A stretch of 64,000 nucleotides of DNA from NCBI GenBank assembly GCA_016280725.1, contig JAEEHF010000036.1, forward strand, positions 1-64,000, written 5' to 3'. Position 1 is the stretch's first letter. Each line of letters opens with the position of its first letter. Origin of the DNA: Bacillota bacterium (lineage in GTDB: Bacteria > Bacillota > Clostridia > TANB77 > UBA1234). The notes beneath the pieces are model-generated. The model worked only from the letters and a program-made list of their open reading frames with translations. It ran no database searches and had not been told where the DNA came from. This document shows positions 51,860-60,074 of this stretch, in pieces. The position numbers and the translations under genes are program-made.

Positions 51860-52696
51860 TTATAGCGGATTTTCTATTTGAATTTTACGTATTGTATCTA
51901 ACACTAACGTTGTAAAGTTCTTTTCAATTTTTGAAGCTTCTTCCAAAACTTCATCATGATTTGGTGAAATACCTTCATAACCAGTCGCCGACGTAATACA
52001 AGATATTCCTAAAACTCTAATTCCTGAATGTGCTGCAACAATTACTTCAGGAACTGTTGAAGTTCCAACCGCGTCAGCACCAAGGACTCTAAGCATATTA
52101 ATTTCAGCATCAGTTTCATACTGAGGACCCGTCATAAAAGCATATACACCTTCTTGAAGATTGAAACTCATTTCCATTGCAACATTTCTAGCAAGCTTTA
52201 TTAGTTCCGAATCATATACACCTTTCATCAAAGGAAATCTTGGTCCAAGTGAATCTAAATTCTTCCCAATTAAAGGAGATTGAAAACTACAATTTATATG
52301 GTCTTTTATTACCATTAAGTCTCCTGGTGTATATCTTGGGTCAATTCCGCCAGCAGTATTAGTAACAATTAGTACTTCAACTCCAAGTAACGCAAACACT
52401 CTAATTGGAAATGTTATTTCTTGCATTGAAAATCCTTCATAGTAGTGAAGTCTACCTTGCATAGCAACAACATATTTATCATAGACTGTTCCAAAAATTA
52501 ACTTTCCTTCATGGCCCTCAACTGTAGGAGTCTTAAAATATGGTATTTCATCATATGGAATTTCAACTGGATCTTGAATTTCATAAGCAAGTCCACCAAG
52601 ACCAGAACCTAAAACAACAGCAATGTCTGGTTTGTTTGGTATCCTACCTTTTATATATTCAACAGCTTCAAATACTTGCTTTTCAAAATCATCCAT
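51860..52696 (-). CDS. punA: Purine-nucleoside phosphorylase
   Basis: Trimeric PNP that splits inosine or guanosine with phosphate in purine salvage. VVLGSGLGGLAYEI, MQGRLHYYEGFSMQEITFPIRV, VTNTAGGIDP and the substrate site TGPQYETDAEINMLRVLGADAVGTSTVPEV are clear. 278 aa. Between scpA and recX in one likely operon. Confidence 0.94.
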   Translation of the reverse strand: MDDFEKQVFEAVEYIKGRIPNKPDIAVVLGSGLGGLAYEIQDPVEIPYDEIPYFKTPTVEGHEGKLIFGTVYDKYVVAMQGRLHYYEGFSMQEITFPIRVFALLGVEVLIVTNTAGGIDPRYTPGDLMVIKDHINCSFQSPLIGKNLDSLGPRFPLMKGVYDSELIKLARNVAMEMSFNLQEGVYAFMTGPQYETDAEINMLRVLGADAVGTSTVPEVIVAAHSGIRVLGISCITSATGYEGISPNHDEVLEEASKIEKNFTTLVLDTIRKIQIENPL

Positions 52697-52764
52697 TCTT
52701 ATTTCCTCCTTAGTATTAGTATGCTTACACCTAAATTATCAATCAAAAGCCATAAAAAGTCAAA

Positions 52765-53199
52765 CTATTCTCTAGTAATATCATCTATTATATCATTAAT
52801 AATCTCATATCTATATCCTTTTGATAACAGAAACTTTTTCACCTTTAATATGTTACCAGTTGCGTCATATTTCTTCTTAGCATTGTATATGCATGAATCA
52901 TATTCAAAGTCATAAACTTCAGAAGTGCTAGTTACTTCATCGGCAAGATATTCATCAATCCCCTTTTTTAAAAGTGAAATTTTTAGCTCGCTTGCAGATT
53001 GATGTTTTAGTTTTATAGCATTTTCGACATATTTTTTTGCATACTTAGCATCATTTATGTAGCCTGCTTCTTTGACATAATCTATTATTTGATCAATTGT
53101 AGATTCATCGTATTTTAGAAATTCACATTTCCTTCTAACTTCAGCTTCAGTACGCATCTGATATAGAATATAATTCATTATTTTGTCATCAACTATCAT
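52765..53199 (-). CDS. recX: Regulatory protein RecX
   Basis: Small all-helical protein that inhibits or modulates RecA filaments. Three RecX tandem-helix repeats are visible, e.g. YIVxYxKEAGYINDAKYA-type INDAKYAKKYVENAIKLKHQSASELKISLLKKGI. ATG at 53199 is used: GGAGG precedes it by five bases, and the longer ORF in the track includes that site. It directly follows recA. Confidence 0.88.
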   Translation of the reverse strand: MIVDDKIMNYILYQMRTEAEVRRKCEFLKYDESTIDQIIDYVKEAGYINDAKYAKKYVENAIKLKHQSASELKISLLKKGIDEYLADEVTSTSEVYDFEYDSCIYNAKKKYDATGNILKVKKFLLSKGYRYEIINDIIDDITRE

Positions 53200-53233
53200 T
53201 TGTACCTCCAAAATAGCTTTCAAATAACGGACT

Positions 53234-53259
53234 AAAGGGCGGAAATAATCCCGCCCTTT
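53234..53259. terminator. Hairpin between recA and recX
   Basis: AAAGGGCGG/CCGCCCTTT stem with an eight-base loop. The T-run after it is short on the minus strand, so partial read-through into recX is likely. Confidence 0.6.
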
Positions 53260-53265
53260 TTAGTA

Positions 53266-54372
53266 TTATTCTTCGTCTTCTTCAAACTCATCGTCATCAT
53301 CAGTAACTTTTTCCAAATCTTCTGTAAGTGATTTATCAAAAGCTTCTGCCATATTATCACGAATTTTCTTTTCAACTTCTGAACATATTTCAGGGTTAGT
53401 TTCAAGATACTTTTTAGCATTGTCTCTTCCCTGTGCTATTCTATTTCCTTCATAGCTAAACCATGCTCCTGCCTTTTCGATGATATTCATGTTAACAGCG
53501 ATATCTAATATGTTTCCAACTTTAGAAATACCTTCGCCATACATAATATCAAATTCGCACTCTCTAAATGGAGGAGCAACTTTGTTTTTAACTATTTTAA
53601 CTTTAACTCTATTACCTATTATTTCACCATTATTCTTAAGTTGTTCAGAACGTCTAACTTCCATTCTAACAGAAGCATAGAACTTAAGTGCTCTACCACC
53701 AGGAGTTACTTCTGGATTACCAAACATTATACCAACTTTTTCACGAAGCTGATTTATAAACACTGCAACTGTATTTGATTTATTAAGTACTCCTGCTAGT
53801 TTTCTTAGTGCTTGTGACATAAGTCTTGCTTGAAGAGCAACATGAGTATCTCCCATATCGCCATCTATTTCAGCCTTTGGAACTAGTGCAGCAACAGAGT
53901 CAACAACAACTATGTCTATTGCTCCGCTTCTAACAAGCTCTTCGGTAATTTCTAGTGCTTGCTCACCTGTATCTGGTTGTGATACTAAAAGTTCATCAAG
54001 ATTTACACCTAATTTTCTAGCATAAACTGGATCTAATGCATGCTCTGCATCAATAAATGCTGCAATTCCGCCAAGCTTTTGAGCTTCAGCAATCATGTGA
54101 AGTGCTACAGTAGTTTTACCAGAAGATTCTGGTCCATATACTTCAACAATTCTTCCACGTGGAACACCACCAATTCCTAATGCTATATCTAAGCTCATTG
54201 CTCCAGTTGGAATAGCTTCGATATTAAGGTGAGCACTCTCACCAAGTTTCATAATTGAACCTTTACCAAATTGTTTTTCAATTTGACCAAGCGCATTCTC
54301 TAATGCCTTTTTCTTTTCTTGCATTTCTGGCGATTGTGCTACTGCTTTTTCTTTTTTATCTTTTTCACTCAT
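53266..54372 (-). CDS. recA: Recombinase RecA
   Basis: Strand-exchange ATPase of homologous recombination and the SOS coprotease. Walker [10 protein letters not shown], Walker [22 protein letters not shown]2 region [32 protein letters not shown], and the usual acidic C-terminus ([11 protein letters not shown]-like). 368 aa. No Gram-positive LexA box (CGAAC-N4-GTTCG) was seen upstream. Confidence 0.98.
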   Translation of the reverse strand: MSEKDKKEKAVAQSPEMQEKKKALENALGQIEKQFGKGSIMKLGESAHLNIEAIPTGAMSLDIALGIGGVPRGRIVEVYGPESSGKTTVALHMIAEAQKLGGIAAFIDAEHALDPVYARKLGVNLDELLVSQPDTGEQALEITEELVRSGAIDIVVVDSVAALVPKAEIDGDMGDTHVALQARLMSQALRKLAGVLNKSNTVAVFINQLREKVGIMFGNPEVTPGGRALKFYASVRMEVRRSEQLKNNGEIIGNRVKVKIVKNKVAPPFRECEFDIMYGEGISKVGNILDIAVNMNIIEKAGAWFSYEGNRIAQGRDNAKKYLETNPEICSEVEKKIRDNMAEAFDKSLTEDLEKVTDDDDEFEEDEE

Positions 54373-54475
54373 AATTATCCTCCTAAATTAACTAAAACAC
54401 ATAAATAATCATGTGATTATTTACAAAAATATCTTAAAACTAAGTTAAAATTCAGTCAACCACTATAACCAAAAA

Positions 54476-56078
54476 TCATACTCTAAGTCTTCTAGCATAG
54501 TTTAATATTGGTTCTGTAATTGCGTTACCAGCTATAACTCTAGCGATTTCATATATTATTTCCTCCTCATCTAATTTTTTAATTTTTGTTTTTGTTTTAC
54601 CACTTTTTACTATTTTATCTATATAGAAGTTAGCATCACCACTTGCAGTAATTGCTGGTAAGTGAGTAACACATATAACTTGGTGATTTTTAGATATAGA
54701 TTTAAGTTTTTCGGCTACTGCTTGGCCAGTTTGGCCTGAAATACCAGTATCAATTTCATCAAATATCATTGTAGGAATGCTATCATAGTCGCCTAAAACT
54801 GTTTTAATTGCTAGCATAACCCTTGATAACTCACCACCAGATGCAATTTTGGCAAGTGGTTTAAGTTCATCACCTGCATTTGTACATATTTGAAGCTCAA
54901 CTTCGTCAGTGCCATTATCTTGAAATGTATCAACCAAATCAAATTTAAACTCTAGATAAGCATTTTTCATCTCTAAATCTTTCATTTGATTATTGATAAG
55001 TTTTTCTATTTTGAAAGCACATTCCTTACGAATCTTAGACATTTCTAGTGAAATCATTTTTAATTTGCTAATATATTCTTCCTCTTCAGATTTAAGTTTG
55101 TTAATTAATTCTTCTGAATTTTCAAGGTTATATTTTTCTTCCTTGATTTTATTTAAATAGTCCATAACATCAGAAATTGTCTTACCATATTTACGCTTAA
55201 GGTTTGAAATATAATCTAATCTTTCTTCGATTGATGATTGCTCATCTTCATCGAAATTAGTATCATCCAAACAGTCTTTAAGAGTTTCTGTTGCATCTTG
55301 TAAATTATAGTAGGCTTCATTAATCTCTTTTAGTAAGTTTTCATATTTTGAATCTATATTTGAAATAGAAGATATTTCTCTAGTAACTTTTGAAAGCTCT
55401 CCGATAATTCCTTCATCAAGTGCACTATAAGAATAGTTTATAACCTTTGAAAGCTTTTCACTGCTTAATATTATCTTTCTTCTTGAATTAAGTTCTTCTT
55501 CCTCATCTTCTTTAAGATTTGCATTTTCAATTTCTTCTATTTGATAATTTAATAAATCAAGTCTTCGAGCTCTTTCTTGATCATCACCATAGCAGTTTTT
55601 AAGTTTTAAATTTGTTTCTCTATACTTTAGTAATAAATCATAATACTTTTCTTTTAATGTTAGTAACTTTATTCCTGCAAAACTATCAAGTAATTCTATA
55701 TGAGTTTTAACATCAAGGAGAGATTGATTATCATGTTGGCCATGAATATCTATAAGTTTTTTACCTAGTTCTTTAAGTTCAGTAACAGTAACTAACTTTC
55801 CATTTACTTTGCAAACATTTTTGCCATTTTGAAAAACTTCTCTGGATAAAACGTATTCTTCGCCATTTTCGCAAAAATATGCTTCAATTAATGCTTCACT
55901 AGTGCCAGTTCTAATAATCTCTTTTGAGACTCTAGATCCAGTAATTGCATTTAAAGAGTCTATTATTAAGCTCTTTCCGAGCTCCTGTTTCACCGGTTAA
56001 GACATTTAAACCCTCTTCAAAATTAATAGTAATATCATCAATTATCCCGACATTCATAATATGTAATTGTACTATCAT
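54476..56078 (-). CDS. recN: DNA repair protein RecN, with a CGG recoding site in its P-loop
   Basis: SMC-like ATPase for double-strand break repair. ATG at 56078 has GGAGGT upstream: MIVQLHIMNVGIIDDITINFEEGLNVLTGETGA, then CGG (55977-55979). Skipping one C gives GETGAGKSLIIDSLNAITGSR, the invariant RecN Walker A, and joins the 505-aa second frame. That frame holds the coiled coil, ASGGELSRVMLAIK signature and Walker B MIFDEIDTGISGQTG. The product is about 533 aa, a normal length. Conventional translation would lose every catalytic motif. Confidence 0.93.
55976..55979 (-). other. CGG +1/quadruplet recoding site in recN
   Basis: Minus-strand reading is ACA GGA GCT C GGA AAG AGC TTA. The glycine of the P-loop GKS is restored only in the +1 frame. 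Confidence 0.8.
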
Positions 56079-56090
56079 TTTATCAACCTC

Positions 56091-56104
56091 CGAATGTTTA
56101 TTCG
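56091..56104. promoter_or_regulatory. Palindrome overlapping the recN ribosome binding region
   Basis: CGAAT-GTTT-ATTCG on the plus strand, a perfect 5+5 inverted repeat with a 4-base spacer. Its layout is like a LexA box but with A/T where consensus has C/G (CGAAC-N4-GTTCG). It abuts GGAGGT and lies between a candidate promoter (TTGTTT, 16 bases, TATAAT) and the recN start. Confidence 0.45.
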
Positions 56105-56201
56105 CATTTTCTAAAATAATTATACAAATCCAAAATAAAAAAACAAGCGAACACGCAAACATTTTTTCGTTTTTTATTTGATATACATAATCTGTTAACG
56201 T

Positions 56202-56410
56202 TTTAAGTGCCCATATATAAATTCCTTAGCTCAAATGCTCCATTTCGTAGAATGTCTAAAAAATCAGTCGCAAAAGCAATGGAAGATTTTTTAGGACCCT
56301 GTGTAACCACACCCAAAAAATCTTCCTATTGCTTTTTATGCTTTGTGATTTTAAGACATTCTAACTCATATCGCGCGAGCTTTAGAATTTATATATAGGG
56401 CACTTAAAAT
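56202..56410. repeat. About 209-bp imperfect inverted repeat
   Basis: The outer arms match over about 24 bp with one inserted base (TTTTAAGTGCCC.ATATATAAATTC against GAATTTATATATAGGGCACTTAAAA). Inner paired blocks include TAGAATGTCT/AGACATTCTA and AAGCAATNGGAAGATTTTTT with its complement, down to a TGTG-TAAC-CACA apex. No ORF. It fills the recN/DUF402 intergenic region, next to the DUF402 terminator. It looks like a MITE-like element or a long-hairpin RNA. Confidence 0.7.
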
Positions 56411-56414
56411 TAAA

Positions 56415-56446
56415 AGGGATTGTACTTTTTAAAAAGTACAATCCCT
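56415..56446 (-). terminator. Terminator after the DUF402 gene
   Basis: AGGGATTGTACTTTTT directly followed by its full reverse complement: a 32-base perfect palindrome 4 bases after the stop. TTTTAATTTT follows on the minus strand. Confidence 0.85.
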
Positions 56447-56449
56447 ATG

Positions 56450-56918
56450 TTATTCGCTTACTTTAATTAAATAATCAATAAGATCTTCCATATTCTTTTT
56501 TTCTTTTATAAGTCTTAATAAGTGATTAAGTTTATTTAATGAATCTAAATACATTTTTGAAGTGATTAGTTCTTTATTATATGCTTCTTCAAGTTCATCT
56601 AAATCCAAGACTTCAATATTACCATTTTCATATACCTTAATGTCTGCAAGTAAATCTATAAAAGTAATCTTATCAAATTCTTTAATGAAATCAATTATAT
56701 CGCAATACCAATATAAAATATTTCCGCGAGTTATCGAAGAACTTGCTAATTTTAAAACCATATTTTAAGAATGCATATGAAAAACCACTCTTAAAATCTT
56801 CACGAGGATTTATAGGAACCCACTCTGTGATTAGGTAATTAGGTTTTATCTTTATTAACTTATCTGATGAAATATCTACTATTTCATCAGGTATAAACCT
56901 TCTCCTAAACATTTTCAT
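56450..56918 (-). CDS. DUF402-family protein, with a CGG recoding site
   Basis: The ORF track splits it in two. Frame one (MKMFRRRFIPDEIVDISSDK...FKISKFFDNS) reaches CGG at 56724-56726 and stops eight codons later. Skipping one C joins it to frame two: NSGNILYWYCDIIDFIKEF...VYENGNIEVLDLDELEEAY. That is the DUF402 core (YCDI, LxDLxVxxxGxxxVLDxDEL), a fold found in nucleoside-phosphate phosphatases. About 155 aa. AGGATG before ATG. Last gene of the O-methyltransferase/U32 unit. The fused product has an uninterrupted DUF402 pattern. Confidence 0.82.
56723..56726 (-). other. CGG +1/quadruplet recoding site in the DUF402 gene
   Basis: Minus-strand reading is GAT AAC TCG C GGA AAT ATT TTA. Only the +1 frame continues the DUF402 fold. 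Confidence 0.75.
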
Positions 56919-56936
56919 CTTTTGTACATCCTTTTT

Positions 56937-58184
56937 CTACTTTATTCTTCTAACAATATATCCTGGCATAACATCTATTGGAAGTGTCAATTTAACTTTT
57001 TGCTCTTTAACTCCAGGATTTACAGTATCAATTTCTTCTTCTGTTTCATAATCATAAAGCTTTTCTATCTTATATGAATAAGGCTCTAAAGTTCCAGGAA
57101 CCATTATTTCAATACTATCTCCAGCTGAAAGCTTATTTCTAATTTCAAGAGAAACTTTTTCACCCGCTAAATATTTTTCTTTATCACCAATTATTATACC
57201 ACCAAATTCATAATTTGGGTTAACTTGTTTTCCAGAAAAATCTTGAGTGTCTGGATTATATTTATTATTGAAGTAAAAATCTGTTAACTCTCTCGTTTTT
57301 GCTTTTTCAATTTCTTTCATATATTTTTCAAAGTTCCAATTTTCTGGATCTTTTGCATAATCATCAATTGCGTGTCTATATGCATTTACAATTGTAGCAA
57401 CATAATACTCTGTTTTTAATCTTCCTTCGATTTTTAAGCTATCAACACCTAAATCAAAAATAGTAGGAATTTCAGGCATTAAGCACATATCTTTAGATGA
57501 GAAAATATAAATTCCTTTTTCGTCAAAATCGACTGGCATATATTCACCAGGCTTGTTCTTTTCTTCAGCATATAAGTTATAGCTCCATCTACAAGGTTGT
57601 GCACAGTCACCATGATTTGCACTTCTTCCAGCCATATAGTCACTCATATAGCATCTTCCAGAATATGAATAACATATTGCTCCGTGAGCAAACATTTCTA
57701 TCTCTAGGCCTTCTGGCTTATTATTTACTATATATTTTATTTCATCTTTGCTTAACTCTCTAGCTAAGATTATTCTTTTTGCACCTTGTTTTGCCCAGAA
57801 TTTACATGTGTGAGCTGAAACTGTATTTGCTTGTGTGCTTATATGAATGTCTGTGTTTGGTGCATATTCTTTTATAACATCGACAACACCTGGGTCTGCA
57901 ACTATGAATCCATCTATACCAATCTGAGATAGTTCTTTTACCTCTTCAATTACGCCATCGTATTCATCATCTCTTGCGTATATGTTCATAGCAACATGAA
58001 CTCTTTTTCCTAATTTATGTGCAAGCTCTACAGTATTTTTTAAATCGCTGAAATCCATCGCAGTACGTGTACGAAGTGAATGCTTTGATGTTCCACAATA
58101 TACTGCATCGGCACCATACATAAATGCGATTTTTGCTTTTTCATAAGTACCTGCTGGAGCCAAAAGCTCTGGTTTTTTATTCAT
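56937..58184 (-). CDS. U32-family peptidase-like protein (tRNA hydroxylation type)
   Basis: A 415-aa U32 protein: PELLAPAGTYEKAKIAFMYGADAVYCGT, the E-x-F-x-H-G-A-x-C motif EMFAHGAICYSYSGRCYMSDY, and GDCAQPCRWSY. In Bacillus the pair YrrN/YrrO (TrhP) of this family makes 5-hydroxyuridine in tRNA with prephenate as donor; membership of that group is inferred from length and neighbourhood with the O-methyltransferase. AGGAGG before ATG. Confidence 0.88.
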   Translation of the reverse strand: MNKKPELLAPAGTYEKAKIAFMYGADAVYCGTSKHSLRTRTAMDFSDLKNTVELAHKLGKRVHVAMNIYARDDEYDGVIEEVKELSQIGIDGFIVADPGVVDVIKEYAPNTDIHISTQANTVSAHTCKFWAKQGAKRIILARELSKDEIKYIVNNKPEGLEIEMFAHGAICYSYSGRCYMSDYMAGRSANHGDCAQPCRWSYNLYAEEKNKPGEYMPVDFDEKGIYIFSSKDMCLMPEIPTIFDLGVDSLKIEGRLKTEYYVATIVNAYRHAIDDYAKDPENWNFEKYMKEIEKAKTRELTDFYFNNKYNPDTQDFSGKQVNPNYEFGGIIIGDKEKYLAGEKVSLEIRNKLSAGDSIEIMVPGTLEPYSYKIEKLYDYETEEEIDTVNPGVKEQKVKLTLPIDVMPGYIVRRIK

Positions 58185-58198
58185 TATTATTCCTCCTG

Positions 58199-58789
58199 TT
58201 ATTTAACATTTGCTATTATAAGTCCATCACCAATTTCTACTAATTTGGCATCTAGCTTTGGATTATTTAAAACCATGTCTATAAATTCTCTAAGTTTATT
58301 TACCGCTGTTCTTTGCTTATGCTTATTATAGTCACTAAGTACATACCCTTTATATAGTACATTATCTGCTATAATAATACTTCCAGGTTTAGTAAGTCTT
58401 AATGCATGTTCAAAGAATTCATTATATTTTCCTTTTGCAGCATCTATAAATACAACGTCATATACTTCCTGTAAATAAGGCAATATATCTAGTGCATCGC
58501 CCTCAATTACTCTTATCTTATCTTGAACACCAACTTTAGCTATATTTTCAACTGCTTGTTCAACCCTAAGACTTTCAATTTCTATAGTATCGATTCTACC
58601 ATCTTCTGCCAAAAACTTAGAAAAACATAGAGCTGAAAATCCAATTGCAGTTCCGATTTCAAGCACTCTTTTAGGCTTTTTTTCCTTTAAGATATTCTCT
58701 ATATATTCTAAGCTTTCATCAAGCAATATTGGAATCTTATTTTCTCGACCATATTTTTCTATTTCAGTTAAATACTCATAATTAGCCAT
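58199..58789 (-). CDS. SAM-dependent O-methyltransferase (YrrM/TrmR-like)
   Basis: About 196 aa, with the class I SAM fold: VLEIGTAIGFSALCFSKFL, DTIEIESLRVEQA, DVVFIDAAKGKYNEFF, and GSIIIADNVLYKGYV. In Bacillus TrmR methylates 5-hydroxyuridine in tRNA, and the gene is beside the U32 hydroxylation genes, as here. ATG at 58789 is chosen because GAGGT is six bases upstream; the ORF-track ATG adjoins that site. Confidence 0.88.
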   Translation of the reverse strand: MANYEYLTEIEKYGRENKIPILLDESLEYIENILKEKKPKRVLEIGTAIGFSALCFSKFLAEDGRIDTIEIESLRVEQAVENIAKVGVQDKIRVIEGDALDILPYLQEVYDVVFIDAAKGKYNEFFEHALRLTKPGSIIIADNVLYKGYVLSDYNKHKQRTAVNKLREFIDMVLNNPKLDAKLVEIGDGLIIANVK

Positions 58790-58879
58790 ATACATACCTC
58801 AAATTAGCATTTTTCGCTAAAATTATAGCATTCTGCACAAATTATGTCAAATTAGTTGCGCTTTATGTCGACTTTTTCA

Positions 58880-58908
58880 TTGATTTTTCGCTCTGATTAT
58901 GGTAAACT
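58880..58908 (+). promoter_or_regulatory. Promoter of the 205-aa odd gene
   Basis: -35 TTGATT, 17-base spacer, -10 TAAACT, about 57 bases before the ATG, which has AAAGGAG upstream. Confidence 0.5.
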
Positions 58909-58964
58909 TACGTGGATTCTAATATATTCTAATCTCTAGTCATAATTGTGAAAGGAGAATCATT

Positions 58965-59582
58965 ATGGACCTGTTCGTTAACTTTGGAGATTTCTACCCA
59001 TCGATTCCTGTAACTTATGATTTGGCTGAACAAGCTATCCGGATTTCCATAAAAGGTGACGAGCACACATTTCGTATTAAAATTGAGGATGTTGAATCAG
59101 AAGAAGCAATAACTGAAAATACCGTTTTCCACAACATGTACGTAAAATGCCTTGGCGACGACTCCATCGTCTTCGCAAAAAACAATTCTATAACATCTGG
59201 TTTCTTTAACCCAACAAGCACTAAGCTTGTAGCTCTTGTTCTTCCTAGATTTACACCTTATGATCAAGCGATGATACTTAGTGACTCTTTGAAAGATGTT
59301 AAGCCAATTTTTCTTATCAAGATGAATAACGCAAGTCTTTCGAGCTACTACTATGCTATGCTTTTCGAATTTGAACCCGGAACATGCAATTCAATTACAC
59401 TCGGTTTTCTGCATGCAAAGAAGCATTACTCATATATCAATTTCGACAAACTCGAAGATGCCTACCAAATTACAAGAAAGAATTCCAAGGAATTTCCGTA
59501 CTACGAGTGGTCTCTGAATGAAGAGCCAAAAATGAAGCGTAAAACAGTCTTTACATGTTGCCGTAACATCTTTAGTCCATAA
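58965..59582 (+). CDS. Hypothetical 205-aa protein, GC-richer than its neighbours
   Basis: No family recognised. Cytoplasmic, beta-rich, with a basic Cys-containing end (KMKRKTVFTCCRNIFSP). AAAGGAG 7 bases before ATG and a bidirectional terminator support it as a gene. Codon use (CTG, TCG, GAC, TAC, CCG-type) differs from the AT-rich flanks, as for the ORFs at 20308 and 25730. Codon 26 is CGG; a +1 shift there would stop after two more residues (GGA TTT CCA TAA), so full length needs triplet decoding. Possibly acquired. Confidence 0.62.
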   Translation: MDLFVNFGDFYPSIPVTYDLAEQAIRISIKGDEHTFRIKIEDVESEEAITENTVFHNMYVKCLGDDSIVFAKNNSITSGFFNPTSTKLVALVLPRFTPYDQAMILSDSLKDVKPIFLIKMNNASLSSYYYAMLFEFEPGTCNSITLGFLHAKKHYSYINFDKLEDAYQITRKNSKEFPYYEWSLNEEPKMKRKTVFTCCRNIFSP

Positions 59583-59589
59583 ACAAAAA

Positions 59590-59616
59590 GCACGACTAGA
59601 TTTTTTCTAGCCGTGC
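59590..59616. terminator. Bidirectional terminator between the odd gene and sufU
   Basis: GCACGACTAGA/TCTAGCCGTGC 11-bp stem (one mismatch that is a G-T pair in one strand), five-base T loop, with TTTTTA on the plus side and TTTTTG on the minus side. Confidence 0.88.
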
Positions 59617-59623
59617 ATTTTTA

Positions 59624-60061
59624 TTATTCACTATCATTATTATTTAACATTTCTTCAAGTGTATGCCATGCAAGAAGTGCACACTTAACTCGAGCAGGCA
59701 TATGCGATATATCTTTAAATGCAATTGCTTCTTCTAACTTTTTAAGTTCTTCCTCACTTGTTATCTCTCTTTTAATCATGCCAATATATGTACTAATAAT
59801 CTCTTTTGCTTCTTCAACTGTTTTACCAATTAATGTTTCAATCATAATAGAAGTCGATGCTTGCGAAATTGCACAACCATGACCAGTAAAAGCCATGTCT
59901 TCAATTACACTTTTATCTTCACTTAGTTTAATCTTTAATTCTATTTCATCACCACAATTTGGATTGTGTCCAACCTCACACATTGTATATTTTTCTAATT
60001 CCTTTTTATATGGTGAATTCATACTATGTTCCATTATTAAATCATTATAGATATCTTCCAT
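59624..60061 (-). CDS. sufU: Fe-S assembly sulfurtransferase SufU
   Basis: About 145-aa zinc-dependent partner that accepts sulfur from SufS. The conserved cysteines are present: NPNCGDE, GHGCAISQAS and RVKCALLAWHTL. ATG at 60061 has GGAGG five bases upstream; the track's TTG start contains that site. Last gene of sufB-sufD-sufS-sufU. Confidence 0.94.
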   Translation of the reverse strand: MEDIYNDLIMEHSMNSPYKKELEKYTMCEVGHNPNCGDEIELKIKLSEDKSVIEDMAFTGHGCAISQASTSIMIETLIGKTVEEAKEIISTYIGMIKREITSEEELKKLEEAIAFKDISHMPARVKCALLAWHTLEEMLNNNDSE

Positions 60062-60074
60062 AATATCCTCCAAA

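Noticed and set aside
54373-54475. LexA box upstream of recA
   Set aside because: No CGAAC-N4-GTTCG or close variant in this gap.
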